Shown: positions 47,445 to 57,033 of the stretch, piece after piece
Layout of the letters: each line of letters starts with the position of its first letter
Position numbering within the stretch: position 1 is the stretch's first letter
Assembly: GCF_900474185.1 (NCBI RefSeq)
Contig: NZ_UCNW01000009.1
Location: 248,001 to 312,000, forward strand
Source of the DNA: Synechococcus sp. UW69
Lineage (GTDB): Bacteria > Cyanobacteriota > Cyanobacteriia > PCC-6307 > Cyanobiaceae
DNA: 64,000 nucleotides
Direction: 5' to 3'
Notes under the pieces: generated by a model
The model's input: the letters and a program-made list of their open reading frames with translations, nothing else
Database searches by the model: none
What the model was told of the DNA's origin: nothing
Program-made: the position numbers and the translations under genes

Positions 47445-47461
47445 GTCAGGCGTTTCCTGAC
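47445..47461 (+). promoter_or_regulatory. Hairpin in the purL-purF spacer
   Basis: 6-bp stem GTCAGG/CCTGAC with loop CGTTT, immediately after the purL stop. No T-run follows, so it is not a clear terminator; it could be a processing or pausing site between the two purine genes. Confidence 0.25.
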
Positions 47462-47501
47462 GGCCGATTCTCTTCCTTTTCTCTCTGTCTACGGATTCAT
47501 C

Positions 47502-48959
47502 ATGTGCGGCATTATCGGCATGTTCTGTGTTGACTCAGTCAACCAACAAATCTACGACAATCTGCTTCTGCTTCAGCACCGTGGGCAGGATTCGGCTGGG
47601 ATTGTCACGATGGACAATCACACCTTCCATGTGCACAAACAAAAGGGACGTGTGCGTGAAGCGTTTCGCACCCGAGACATGCGAAAGCTTTTGGGCAATG
47701 CTGGTATCGGTCATGTTCGCTATGCGACCCGTGGTGCTGCTGCTTCTGAGGAGGAAGTTCAGCCTTTTTATGTGAATGCTCCCTATGGCATCACCTTTGT
47801 TCACAACGGTAATCTCACCAACACTCTTCAGCTCGAGCAGGATCTATTCAGGATTGATCGTCGTCATACAAATTCGACGAGCGATACGGAGATGTTGCTC
47901 AATGTGTTGGCTACCGAGGTTCAATCTCAGCTCACGGGTCGAGATCTCACGCCCGATCAGTTGTTTGATGCGGTGGCATCTCTGCATCACCGCGTTCAGG
48001 GCTCCTATGCGGCCATTGCTCTGATTGCGGGTCATGGAATGCTGGCGTTCCGTGATCCCTATGGAATTCGTCCTCTGATTTTGGGTAGGCGTTTATCCGA
48101 CCAGGGTCAGGAGGAGTGGATTGTCGCTAGTGAGTCGTTGGTGATTGAAAACAGTGGCTACGAGATCGTTCGCGATGTTGATCCTGGTGAGGCCGTATTT
48201 ATCGATGTCAATGCCAACTTGCACCAGCGTCAGTGTGCAGATTCTCCTCGGTTGATTCCTTGTGCTTTTGAGTACGTCTATCTGGCACGGCCGGATTCTT
48301 TAATGAACGGTATTTCAGTCTATGAGTCGCGTTTAAGGATGGGTGATCGTCTTGCTAAAACGATTTCTGAAACATTACCGGCTGGAGATATCGATGTTGT
48401 GATGCCGATTCCGGATTCAGCGAGGCCGTCTGCGATGCAGGTCGCCAAGCAATTGGGTCTTGACTATCGCGAAGGTTTTTATAAGAACCGCTATGTCGGT
48501 CGAACCTTTATTATGCCGGGTCAGGCGGAACGAAAAAAATCAGTACGTCAGAAACTAAATGCCCTTGGTACTGAATTCGCCGGCAAGAATGTGTTAATTG
48601 TCGATGATTCTATTGTTCGCGGTACTACCTCCCGCGAAATTGTTCAGATGGCGCGTAGTGCCGGCGCCAATAAGGTGACATTTACATCAGCGGCTCCCCC
48701 TGTCCGCTATCCCAATGTTTATGGAATCAATATGCCGACCAGGGCGGAACTTCTTGCCCATGGTCGAACAATTGATGACATTTCAGATGTTCTTGGTGCT
48801 GATCATGTTGTTTATCAGACCGTTGAGAATTTGCTGGAAAGCATTGTCGAAAATACCGACATCAAGGATCTAGAGATGTCTTGTTTTGATGGGCATTATG
48901 TAACTGGTGGTATTGATGAAGAGTATTTCGGGTGGTTGGAGCAGAATTGCAGCTCCTGA
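47502..48959 (+). CDS. purF: Amidophosphoribosyltransferase
   Basis: 485 residues. It makes phosphoribosylamine from PRPP and glutamine, the first committed purine step. The glutamine amidotransferase nucleophile is Cys2 (MCGIIGMF). The PRPP-binding loop is VLIVDDSIVRGTTSREI, and the RDPYGIRPLILGR segment is conserved. The Fe-S cysteines expected of B. subtilis-type enzymes appear partly at the C-terminus (Cys in LEMSCFDG and EQNCSS). Length is normal. The 3' half of the gene is visibly richer in A/T than its neighbours. Confidence 0.96.
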   Translation: MCGIIGMFCVDSVNQQIYDNLLLLQHRGQDSAGIVTMDNHTFHVHKQKGRVREAFRTRDMRKLLGNAGIGHVRYATRGAAASEEEVQPFYVNAPYGITFVHNGNLTNTLQLEQDLFRIDRRHTNSTSDTEMLLNVLATEVQSQLTGRDLTPDQLFDAVASLHHRVQGSYAAIALIAGHGMLAFRDPYGIRPLILGRRLSDQGQEEWIVASESLVIENSGYEIVRDVDPGEAVFIDVNANLHQRQCADSPRLIPCAFEYVYLARPDSLMNGISVYESRLRMGDRLAKTISETLPAGDIDVVMPIPDSARPSAMQVAKQLGLDYREGFYKNRYVGRTFIMPGQAERKKSVRQKLNALGTEFAGKNVLIVDDSIVRGTTSREIVQMARSAGANKVTFTSAAPPVRYPNVYGINMPTRAELLAHGRTIDDISDVLGADHVVYQTVENLLESIVENTDIKDLEMSCFDGHYVTGGIDEEYFGWLEQNCSS

Positions 48960-48962
48960 TGA

Positions 48963-51431
48963 TCAGCTGTTCAGTTGAATTGTGTTGATCACTTCAACGA
49001 TTGTTTCACCATTCTGAAGAGAAGTTTGTTGGCTTAATCTTTCCCCTGGTTGTGTGATGTTGATGTCGTCCGGATCCATGCGCCCGTGACGCTCTTTGCT
49101 TGTCCGCACTCCCATGAGTCCGGTTTGATCGCTGATCCCGACAAGACGATCAGATTCGGTGTCAATCTCAACGGCCATGCTGCCGAGATCGCCGCGTTGG
49201 TTGTATCGCAGGCCTGAGCAATCGACACGGCTGATCCACCCTTGTTGGCTGATCAGCATGAGTGGTGTCTGTTCTGCGCAGACAGCTCCGATGATCTGTT
49301 CCCCTGGCAGCAATCGCATGGTCATGGGTCCCTGTGCCAATCGACCCATCAATGGAAGGGAGTCCTCGGTGACGCGCAGACGCAAGAGCCGACCGATGTC
49401 GCTGATCAGAACCAGTGTTCCCTGGTCGCGGCAGATCACAGCAGTGTTGAGCTCGACGCCTTCCTTCAATTTGAGAACGCTTGTGGCTCGACCGGAAAGG
49501 TCCACGACCTCGCTCAGAGGAATTCGTTTGAAGCGACCATCGCTGCTGAGTAAGCCCAGACTGTGATCATCTGTGTTTTGGTGGGGCAGCGACAGAAGGG
49601 AGACGATGCGGTCTCCATCAAGGCCGGTGGGCAGGAAACGCCCGATCTGACCAGGCTGTTGTCCGGCAAATTCCCAGCGCACTTGAGCAATGCGGCCGCC
49701 GGCACTCACCGCCAGCAGTCTCGGTGGGGGTTCGATCGGCAGGATCACCTGTGCCGGAGACGGTGCGTCGCCAATTGGGCAAGGATCATTGAGATGGAGG
49801 CGGCCCAGCACCTGAGGGGTGACGATTTTTACTTGTCCATCGGCTTGGATCAGCACCCGACCATCCCCAGGCAATGCGGATAGGGCCTGCTGACGCAGGA
49901 GTTCTGTATTCGGCCGTTGGCTGGCTGCCCGTTCGGCCATCAGTGCATCGCCACCTTCCACGAGTCGGGTTCGACGGGGGGTGCTGAAGCGCTTCTTCAA
50001 CCCCTTGAGTTCCGTCACCATCGCGTCCAGCAATTGATCCCGGTTGTCGAGCAGCAACTTGAGGCGTTGACGTTCCGCCCGCAGTTCATCCAGCTCCTGT
50101 CGCAGGCTTTCCTGCTCGAGTCCCGTCAGGCGCCTGAGGGGCATGGCCAACACTGCATCCGCCTGTCGTTCGCTGAGGTCGAGCCGCACCATCAAGCTCG
50201 CGCGGGCCGATGCAGCGTCATTGGCCTCTTGAATCATGGCGATCACGGCCTGAAGATTGTTCAGGGCCGTGATCAGTCCTTCTACGACGTCAAGCCTGTC
50301 TTCTGTCTTGCGGAGCGCATGACTGGTGCGTCTAATCAGGGTCAGTTCCCTGAAATCGAGAAAGGTCTGCAGCAGTTGGCGTAAGGAAAGCTGCTGGGGT
50401 TGTCCATCAACAAGGGCCAGCAGGATGGCTCCGAAGTTGCTCTGCAGAGCCGTTCGTCGTTGCAGATCCTTCAAAACCTTGTCTGGATCCGCATCACGGC
50501 GCAGTTCCACCACAACGCGCATGCCTTCCCGGTCGCTTTCGTCACGGATATCGGCGATTCCACCGATCTTTCCGTCGTTGACGGACTCGGCCAGCTTTTC
50601 AATCCAGCCGGCCTTGCTGAGCTGGTATGGCAATTCCGTGACGACAACGGCATTGCGCTTGTGGCGCCCCTTGCCGGGTTGCACTTCTTCGATGTGGGCG
50701 ACGCCTCGCATCGGGATACTGCCGCGTCCACGCAAATAGGTGTCCTGTAGCCCCGAGCTGATCAGCACTTCACCGCCGGTTGGAAAGTCCGGCCCTGGGA
50801 TCAGTTCCAGAAGTTTCTCGTCACTCACTTCCGGCTTCCGGATCAGGGTGATCAGACCATCCACCACTTCTCCCAGATTGTGTGGCGGAATGCTGGTGGC
50901 CATGCCGACGGCGATGCCAGAGCAGCCGTTCAGCAGCAGGAAGGGGAGCTGGGCAGGCAGAACGGTGGGTTCCTGTTGGGATCCATCGAAGTTCGGCGCA
51001 AAATCAACCGTGTCTTCACCGATCTCCTCAAGCATCGCCTGGTGGGAGATGGGCGCCAGGCGGGTTTCGGTGTACCGCATCGCCGCCGGTGGGTCGTCGT
51101 CCACCGAGCCGAAATTGCCGTGGCCGTCCAGCAGTGGGTGACGGCTGGAGAAGGTCTGAACAAGCCGCACCAGGGCGTCGTAAACCGCCTGATCACCGTG
51201 GGGGTGGTACTTGCCCAGCACGTCACCAACGACCCTCGCGCATTTGCGGTAAGGACGGTCTGGGGTGAGCCCCAGTTCCTGCATCGCGTAGAGGATGCGT
51301 CGTTGGACGGGCTTGAGACCATCGCGGGCATCGGGCAACGCCCGACCCACGATCACGCTCATCGCGTATTCGAGGTAGGAGCGCTGCATCTCCTGATGCA
51401 GAGCGATCGGTTGAACGCGCTCCTCAGCCAT
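48963..51431 (-). CDS. Type IIA topoisomerase subunit A (GyrA/ParC)
   Basis: 822 residues from ATG. The catalytic tyrosine is Tyr120 in [10 protein letters not shown], equivalent to E. coli GyrA Tyr122; the [13 protein letters not shown] helix and [16 protein letters not shown] are canonical. The C-terminal six-bladed domain begins around residue 520. The GyrA box QRRGGKG, expected at the start of that domain, is absent; the nearest feature is YNQRGDLG near residue 740. The protein may therefore be a ParC-type (decatenating) paralogue or a divergent GyrA. It is convergent with purF, 3 bases apart. Confidence 0.92.
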   Translation of the reverse strand: MAEERVQPIALHQEMQRSYLEYAMSVIVGRALPDARDGLKPVQRRILYAMQELGLTPDRPYRKCARVVGDVLGKYHPHGDQAVYDALVRLVQTFSSRHPLLDGHGNFGSVDDDPPAAMRYTETRLAPISHQAMLEEIGEDTVDFAPNFDGSQQEPTVLPAQLPFLLLNGCSGIAVGMATSIPPHNLGEVVDGLITLIRKPEVSDEKLLELIPGPDFPTGGEVLISSGLQDTYLRGRGSIPMRGVAHIEEVQPGKGRHKRNAVVVTELPYQLSKAGWIEKLAESVNDGKIGGIADIRDESDREGMRVVVELRRDADPDKVLKDLQRRTALQSNFGAILLALVDGQPQQLSLRQLLQTFLDFRELTLIRRTSHALRKTEDRLDVVEGLITALNNLQAVIAMIQEANDAASARASLMVRLDLSERQADAVLAMPLRRLTGLEQESLRQELDELRAERQRLKLLLDNRDQLLDAMVTELKGLKKRFSTPRRTRLVEGGDALMAERAASQRPNTELLRQQALSALPGDGRVLIQADGQVKIVTPQVLGRLHLNDPCPIGDAPSPAQVILPIEPPPRLLAVSAGGRIAQVRWEFAGQQPGQIGRFLPTGLDGDRIVSLLSLPHQNTDDHSLGLLSSDGRFKRIPLSEVVDLSGRATSVLKLKEGVELNTAVICRDQGTLVLISDIGRLLRLRVTEDSLPLMGRLAQGPMTMRLLPGEQIIGAVCAEQTPLMLISQQGWISRVDCSGLRYNQRGDLGSMAVEIDTESDRLVGISDQTGLMGVRTSKERHGRMDPDDINITQPGERLSQQTSLQNGETIVEVINTIQLNS

Positions 51432-51476
51432 TCGGTCTGTCGATCTCCGACCGGAAGGCGCTCAGCCTACAGATGA

Positions 51477-52358
51477 TCACTGGCTTTTCTTCCACGTTGC
51501 GTTGGCTTGGGCCCGTTCAACAATGTTGGTGAGCTCCGGCTCACCGAGCAATTGTGCCGTCGCTTCACGGATGCGACGACCCCAGAGCTGTTCCGCTTGG
51601 TGCATTGGCAAGACGTAGTTGGGGTTTTGGGCCAGTGCTGTTGATGCCAGCTGGATCGCTTCTGTCTGCTCACCCTGTTGGTGCAGAGCTGCGGCCAGAG
51701 CCAGCATGGGTTCTGCATTGTTTTCAATGGTCAGAACTCTGCGCCAGCGGCGAATTGCTTCATCAAGCTCTCCCATCTCATAAAGAACCAGGGATTGGTT
51801 GTTGAGTGCTTCCCAAAAGTTCGGTTTCAGTGCCGTGGCTTTTTCGAACGATTTCAGCGCCAGCGGGAAATTGTTCTGCATGATCCTGGCGTTGCCGAGG
51901 TCGAAATAGGCCGCAGCGTTTTCTGGATCCAGTTGAAGTCCTCTAGTGATGAGAGGCACTGCATCATTAGGTTTTTCCGCCCGTAGGGCGATCGCTGCTT
52001 CGGCAAACCAAAGGCCGGCCTTTTCCGGTTTCAGAGACTTGGCGCGAGCAAGTGACTGACTTGCCCCTTCAAGATCGTTACTACGCAATTGCGCTTCAGC
52101 CAGAACCGACCAGAACCTTTCGTCGTTTGGATCCAGTCGAACTGCTAAAGCTGCAAGTTTTGCTGCTTGTTCAGGCTGCCCCAGTTGAAGCAGCTGTGCA
52201 GCGGTACGTCCGATTCCGATCGATGAGCCTTTGAGCTCCTCTTCGGTGGGCAGATAGACGTAGGGAATGAGGGCGTTGGCTGCCGGCGCGCCGAACCAAC
52301 CGCTGAGGACCATCAATGCAGCCGCCAGCGTTCGACTGAAGCGAATTCGACGCAGCAC
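51477..52358 (-). CDS. Exported TPR-repeat protein
   Basis: 293 residues from GTG 52358 (MLRRIRFSRTLAAALMVLSGWFGAPAANA), giving a proper signal peptide; an ATG at 52418 would overlap queG by 41 bases. The mature protein has six or more tetratricopeptide repeats (ALKSFEKATALKPNFWEALNNQSLVLYEMGELDEAIRRWR-type pattern, in separate short blocks). It ends at 51477, 46 bases from the topoisomerase gene upstream start. TPR proteins mediate protein assembly; in cyanobacteria several aid photosystem or pilus assembly, but which this one serves is unknown. Confidence 0.8.
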   Translation of the reverse strand: MLRRIRFSRTLAAALMVLSGWFGAPAANALIPYVYLPTEEELKGSSIGIGRTAAQLLQLGQPEQAAKLAALAVRLDPNDERFWSVLAEAQLRSNDLEGASQSLARAKSLKPEKAGLWFAEAAIALRAEKPNDAVPLITRGLQLDPENAAAYFDLGNARIMQNNFPLALKSFEKATALKPNFWEALNNQSLVLYEMGELDEAIRRWRRVLTIENNAEPMLALAAALHQQGEQTEAIQLASTALAQNPNYVLPMHQAEQLWGRRIREATAQLLGEPELTNIVERAQANATWKKSQ

Positions 52359-52377
52359 TGGTTCGTTGTTGGAGTGG

Positions 52378-53343
52378 CTAAAGCGTAGGTGTGGGATCCG
52401 GTTGTGCTGCAGCGGCATTGCGGCGCCACATCCAGGGTTTTATCCGCCGTAATGCCGACCCTCGCAGGTTCTGGTCCCAGACCTTGTCATCCCAGTGCTG
52501 GACGTCGTTCCGGTGCAGGTTCAGCAGCCACGGGCGCGGCTGCACATCGGGATCGTTGCTGTGGGGCAATGTCCGATGGTTCCAGGGGCAGACGTCTTGG
52601 CAGATGTCACACCCCGCCACCCATGGGCCAAGGGCAGCGCGAATGCTCTCCGGTAGAGCCTCCGCTCGGTTTTCGATTGTGTGAAAGGCCAGGCAGCGCC
52701 TTGCATCCACCACAAAAGGTTCACGGATCGCATCCGTCGGGCATGCATCCATGCAGGCGGTGCAGCGTCCACAGAGGCTTCGCGCTGGTGGGTCGGCGTC
52801 CAGGGGCTCCGTGGTTAGGAGATGGCCGATCACCATCCACGAGCCCCGTTGGGGGTGAATCAGATTGCTGTTCTTGCCGATCCAGCCCAGCCCGGCTTCC
52901 TCGGCCCAGGCCTTGTCCAGCAGCGGTGCAGCGTCCACACAGGCTCGCCAGCCACATTCGGGCCGCTGTTCCGATAGCCAACGACCAATCCTCCGGAGCC
53001 GTTGATCAACAACACGGTGGTAGTCCCGTCCCCAGCCATAGCGGGCGACCTTGAGGGATCCGGGGGAGGGTTGGTCTTTGACGAAATAGTTGAGGCCGAC
53101 GGCAAGCACGCTGGTGAGTCCTTCCAACAAAAGTGTTGGATCTCGACGTCGGGGGGCCGCCATCCAGGCCATGTCGGCCTGATGCCCATGGTCCAACCAA
53201 CGCTGTAGAGCTTCCGTACGCAGCTGCAGCCGTGGACTTCCCGGGATCCTGGCAATCCCAACAGGATTGAAGCCCTCCTCGGCGGCGCGGCGCTTCAGGG
53301 CCTGACTTAACCGCGTCTGTTGATCGGTGACATGCCCTTGCAT
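52378..53343 (-). CDS. queG: Epoxyqueuosine reductase
   Basis: 321 residues from ATG. QueG makes the final reduction of queuosine in the tRNA anticodon, using cobalamin and two [4Fe-4S] clusters. Both clusters are seen as CGRCTACMDACPTDAI and CDICQDVCPWN, and the N-terminal domain carries GRDYHRVV and VDAAPLLDKAWAEEAGLGWIGKN. The C-terminal HEAT-like part is shorter than in E. coli. The stop is 19 bases before the TPR gene, so they probably share a transcript. Confidence 0.93.
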   Translation of the reverse strand: MQGHVTDQQTRLSQALKRRAAEEGFNPVGIARIPGSPRLQLRTEALQRWLDHGHQADMAWMAAPRRRDPTLLLEGLTSVLAVGLNYFVKDQPSPGSLKVARYGWGRDYHRVVDQRLRRIGRWLSEQRPECGWRACVDAAPLLDKAWAEEAGLGWIGKNSNLIHPQRGSWMVIGHLLTTEPLDADPPARSLCGRCTACMDACPTDAIREPFVVDARRCLAFHTIENRAEALPESIRAALGPWVAGCDICQDVCPWNHRTLPHSNDPDVQPRPWLLNLHRNDVQHWDDKVWDQNLRGSALRRIKPWMWRRNAAAAQPDPTPTL

Positions 53344-53379
53344 CGACCTTAGTGTTGGGCGCTATTAAGCATCTTCTTT

Positions 53380-54027
53380 GTGACCGGCACCGAGACAGGA
53401 CGATTTGCACCCTTGCTGCGGTGGCTCGGCTTGACCCTTGTGGTGATCCTCGTGTTGCAGATGGTGGCTGTTTTGGTGGGCGTCGACTGGAGCGCGGATG
53501 CTCCCCGCCCGCAGGTCACCGGCCCCCTGGTGGCCTTGGCTCCTCTGGGTTTTGCCGGTTTGCTGATCTGCCTGATTGGGTCCCGGCTGGATCACCCTCA
53601 GCAGCAGCGCAGTCCTCTGCGCCTGCTGGTCGCCGTTTGTTCAGCACTGTTAGCTCTCGGCATGGTGATTGCCGTTCCCATGTCGATGGATGGTGGAGCA
53701 GGTGACGTTGCCCGTTTGCGCAATCTTGAGCAGGGCCGCGAAGCCCTCAAGGATGCTCGGGCCTTCCGCGCCGATGAAGCGCAGGTGACGTCCCTGGGTG
53801 AGCAGCTGGCTCAGGCTGGTCAACTCGCCGCGGATGCCTCCGATGAGGACAAGTTGCGGGCTGCCGAAACGATGGTTGACGATCAGATCGCACAGATGGA
53901 GGAGCAACTCAAGACCGTTGAGGCCGGCCAGACACGCGAATCCAGGCAGAGGTTCATTGGCGGAACCATCAATGCTGTGGTCCTCGCCGTCGCTTTTGTG
54001 CTCCTTGCTTTCACGGCAGTGCTCTGA
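53380..54027 (+). CDS. HpsJ-like four-helix membrane protein
   Basis: 215 residues from GTG. Three membrane segments at the N-terminal side (LGLTLVVILVLQMVAVLV, LAPLGFAGLLICLIG, LLVAVCSALLALGMVIAV) are followed by a charged coiled-coil-like region (about 115-180) and a final membrane helix. The layout matches cyanobacterial HpsJ proteins, named for a role in hormogonium polysaccharide secretion in filamentous species. The assignment rests on architecture and is tentative. Divergent from queG (36 bases between starts). Confidence 0.55.
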   Translation: MTGTETGRFAPLLRWLGLTLVVILVLQMVAVLVGVDWSADAPRPQVTGPLVALAPLGFAGLLICLIGSRLDHPQQQRSPLRLLVAVCSALLALGMVIAVPMSMDGGAGDVARLRNLEQGREALKDARAFRADEAQVTSLGEQLAQAGQLAADASDEDKLRAAETMVDDQIAQMEEQLKTVEAGQTRESRQRFIGGTINAVVLAVAFVLLAFTAVL

Positions 54028-54077
54028 CCGCTGGTTAGGTTGGTCAGACTTCATTCAAAGCTGGGCGCAGAGGCTCC

Positions 54078-54812
54078 TTGGTCCAGTCCAATCCCAGACC
54101 TGATCTGCCGCTGTCCGCAAGGCTTCGGCAGGATCTGAAGAACGACCTGATCGCAGGGTTGCTCGTGGTGATCCCACTCGCGACCACGATCTGGTTGTCA
54201 ACAATCGTCAGTCGCTTCGTTCTGGCGTTCTTGACCTCGATCCCGAAGCAGTTCAATCCCTTCATCACCCTGAACCCACTGCTTCAGGATCTGATCAATC
54301 TGGCTCTCGGTCTCACGGTGCCTCTGATGGGCATCCTCCTGATCGGATTAATGGCCCGAAATATCGTTGGCCGCTGGTTGTTGGAGTTCGGTGAAGGCAC
54401 CCTGAGCCGGATCCCCCTCGCTGGGTCGGTTTACAAGACCCTGAAGCAGTTACTGGAGACCTTTCTTCGCGACAACTCCACCCGGTTCCGTCGAGTTGTT
54501 CTGGTGGAGTACCCAAGAGAGGGGTTATTCAGCGTCGGTTTTGTGACCGGTGAGGTTGGTCCCTCGCTGCAGTCCGATCTGAAGGAGCCTCTTTTAAGTG
54601 TGTTCATTCCCACCGCTCCGAATCCAACCACCGGTTGGTACACCCTTGTTCCTGCGGGGTCCGTCCGGGAGCTTGAGATCAGTGTTGAAGAGGCCTTCCG
54701 AACGATCATTTCTGCTGGCATCGTCAACCCCGATGATCGGGAAGCACCCGTGAATCGAAGTTTCTCCAGCCTCATGGCCCAGTTGCGGGCTTCTGCATCT
54801 CCTTCCAGCTGA
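54078..54812 (+). CDS. DUF502 family membrane protein
   Basis: 244 residues from TTG 54078, with GAGG a few bases upstream. The protein has two N-terminal membrane segments (LIAGLLVVIPLATTIWLS, LTVPLMGILLIGLMARN) and a DUF502 soluble region (LSRIPLAGSVYKTLKQLLETF, VLVEYPREGLFSVGFVTG, VFIPTAPNPTTGWYTLVP). DUF502 proteins occur in many bacteria and plants (COV-type membrane proteins); their function is not settled. It precedes nusB by 3 bases, so they are cotranscribed. Confidence 0.88.
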   Translation: MVQSNPRPDLPLSARLRQDLKNDLIAGLLVVIPLATTIWLSTIVSRFVLAFLTSIPKQFNPFITLNPLLQDLINLALGLTVPLMGILLIGLMARNIVGRWLLEFGEGTLSRIPLAGSVYKTLKQLLETFLRDNSTRFRRVVLVEYPREGLFSVGFVTGEVGPSLQSDLKEPLLSVFIPTAPNPTTGWYTLVPAGSVRELEISVEEAFRTIISAGIVNPDDREAPVNRSFSSLMAQLRASASPSS

Positions 54813-54815
54813 GTC

Positions 54816-55451
54816 ATGGCGACACGATCTCTTTCACGCGAGCTAGCTCTGCTCGTGCTCGGTCAGGTGCCGGAACAGAAGTCAGCCTCAGTGGCTGATT
54901 TGGCCCTTGATTCCATCCTTGATCAGGCCCTCGACACCCTCACCCAGCATTGGCGCGAATCGCTCGATGCCAGTGCTGCAGAGCTGGAGCAGGCGCAGCA
55001 GTCATTGCTGGACAGCGAGTTGCAGCAGGGCGAAACCGGAACCCATGACGCTGTGCGCACCCATCTGCGCTCATCCTTGAGTGCCGCTGAACAGGTGCTG
55101 AACGGATTGTCCGCCAGCCTTGAGTTGCCTCGGCTGTTGTTGCTCGGGGACCAGGAGCAGATTCGCCGTGGTGCCATGGAGCGGGTTCAGAAGGTGCTGA
55201 CCCAGCGCGAGGGCATCGACACACGGCTGGATCAGGTGATGGAGGGCTGGAGACTGACGCGTCTTCCGCGGATTGACCGCGACATCCTCCGGTTGGCTGT
55301 TGTTGATCTTGAAAGCCTGCGAACTCCAGCCCCGGTGGCGTTTAACGAAGCGGTTGAACTGGCCAACCGTTACAGCGATGAGCAGGGTCGCCGGATGATT
55401 AACGGTGTCTTGCGCCGGTTTCATGACGCTCAATCCAAAGCATCAGCCTGA
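54816..55451 (+). CDS. nusB: Transcription antitermination factor NusB
   Basis: 211 residues from ATG. NusB with S10 prevents termination in rRNA operons. The C-terminal helical fold with LTRLPRIDRDILRLAVVDLE, VAFNEAVELANRYSDEQGRRMINGVLRR is typical. The protein is longer than E. coli NusB (139) by a N-terminal/middle insertion of helical residues, as in other cyanobacteria. Its stop overlaps the ftsY start (TGATG). Confidence 0.93.
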   Translation: MATRSLSRELALLVLGQVPEQKSASVADLALDSILDQALDTLTQHWRESLDASAAELEQAQQSLLDSELQQGETGTHDAVRTHLRSSLSAAEQVLNGLSASLELPRLLLLGDQEQIRRGAMERVQKVLTQREGIDTRLDQVMEGWRLTRLPRIDRDILRLAVVDLESLRTPAPVAFNEAVELANRYSDEQGRRMINGVLRRFHDAQSKASA

Positions 55452-56998
55452 TGGTGTTCAACTGGTTCGAACGACAGGCTGAGGAGTCTCCGAAGCCAGA
55501 GCCGACGCCCACCCCGGCGCCTACATCGGAGCCGTCTCCTGCCCCGGAGCCCACTCAGGAGCCCACGTCGGTTTCTTCTGAAGTTGCTGTCACCCAACCA
55601 GAGCCGACCCCAGTTCCTGAAGTCAACGAGGAGGAAGACGAGGCCCTGGCTTGGGCCCGTGAGGCTTACGCCCGCTTGAAGGCACAGCAGCAGGCCGCGA
55701 CGCCTCCAGCTGACGCTGTCCCCGAGCCCACTCCTGAGCCGAGTCCCGAACCAACCCCGGCACCGGCACCGGTATCCCTACCGACTCCGTCCCCGCTACC
55801 GAGTCAGCCACCAACTCAGACGCCATCCCCAGCACCAGCACAAGGGCTGTCGTTGCTGGAGCAAGCCGCAGCTCAACGCCAGCAGCGTCAGCAGGATCTG
55901 GACAACAGAGCCTTCGAGGCTCCCCCTGCACCCACTCCGGCTCCAGCGCCCGAGCCCACCGTCGACTCGGATGAGCCACGGCTGGGTGACTTTGATCAGG
56001 ATTTCACTTGGTCGGCTGAGGTGCTTGCGGCCCAAGGGCGTCGTGTTGATCAGGTTTCCCTCGAGGAAATTGATTGGTTGGGCCGGCTTCGCCGCGGCCT
56101 CGAGAAGACCCGTCAGGGTTTTGTGACCGGTCTTCTCGAGAACCTTGGTGACGATCCGCTGACGCCTGAGGTTCTCGACGATCTCGAAACCTTGTTGTTG
56201 AGGGCTGATGCTGGCGTCCAGGCCACCGATCAGGTGCTGGATGCCTTGCGGCAGCGGATGAATCAGGAGGTGGTTGACCCTCAAGAAGGGATTCGCTTCC
56301 TCAAAGAACAGCTGCGTGGCCTGTTGGATGCGCCGATCCAGGCCAGTGGTGTTCCCCTTCTGGCGCCGGAACGGGATCGCCTCAACATCTGGTTGATGGT
56401 GGGGGTGAATGGGGTTGGTAAGACAACGACCCTTGGGAAATTGGCCAACCTGGCTGTTCGCAGCGGTTATTCGGCTTTAATCGCGGCCGCAGATACCTTC
56501 CGTGCTGCTGCTGTCCAGCAAGTTGAGATCTGGGGCGAGCGCAGCGATGTCCCCGTGGTGTCGAACCCCAGCAGCAATGCGGATCCAGCTGCCGTTGTGT
56601 TCGATGCCATCGGTGCGGCCCGTTCGCGGGGGTCGGATTTGCTGCTGGTGGACACGGCCGGACGGCTGCAGACCAAGCACAACCTGATGGAGGAACTCCA
56701 AAAAGTCAGGAAGATCATCGACCGTTTGGCGCCGGAGGCGAAGGTCGAATCGTTGCTGGTTCTTGATGCAAGCCAGGGTCAGAACGGGCTTCGTCAGGCC
56801 ATGGCCTTTGCTGAGGCGGCCGGGCTCACTGGCGTTGTGATCACGAAACTGGACGGCACAGCCCGTGGCGGCGTGGCTCTGGCGGTGTCGTCTGAGGCTG
56901 GCTTGCCGATTCGTTTTATTGGCGCTGGTGAGGGGATTCGCGATTTGCGCCCCTTCAACAGTTTTGAATTCATTGAGGCTCTGCTGGCTGGACGCTGA
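55451..56998 (+). CDS. ftsY: Signal recognition particle receptor FtsY
   Basis: 515 residues. The NG GTPase domain occupies roughly 225-515, with P-loop GVNGVGKTTT (near residues 318-327), AADTFRAAAVQQ, VDTAGRLQTKHNLMEEL and TKLDGTARGG. The N-terminal ~220 residues are low-complexity, rich in Pro, Glu, Thr and Ala (blocks such as EPTPEPSPEPTPAPAP). FtsY docks ribosome-SRP complexes at the membrane. The ATG overlaps the nusB TGA. Confidence 0.95.
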   Translation: MVFNWFERQAEESPKPEPTPTPAPTSEPSPAPEPTQEPTSVSSEVAVTQPEPTPVPEVNEEEDEALAWAREAYARLKAQQQAATPPADAVPEPTPEPSPEPTPAPAPVSLPTPSPLPSQPPTQTPSPAPAQGLSLLEQAAAQRQQRQQDLDNRAFEAPPAPTPAPAPEPTVDSDEPRLGDFDQDFTWSAEVLAAQGRRVDQVSLEEIDWLGRLRRGLEKTRQGFVTGLLENLGDDPLTPEVLDDLETLLLRADAGVQATDQVLDALRQRMNQEVVDPQEGIRFLKEQLRGLLDAPIQASGVPLLAPERDRLNIWLMVGVNGVGKTTTLGKLANLAVRSGYSALIAAADTFRAAAVQQVEIWGERSDVPVVSNPSSNADPAAVVFDAIGAARSRGSDLLLVDTAGRLQTKHNLMEELQKVRKIIDRLAPEAKVESLLVLDASQGQNGLRQAMAFAEAAGLTGVVITKLDGTARGGVALAVSSEAGLPIRFIGAGEGIRDLRPFNSFEFIEALLAGR

Positions 56999-57033
56999 AG
57001 CGTTGCTACCTTGCGGATCACGGTGGTGCGAGG

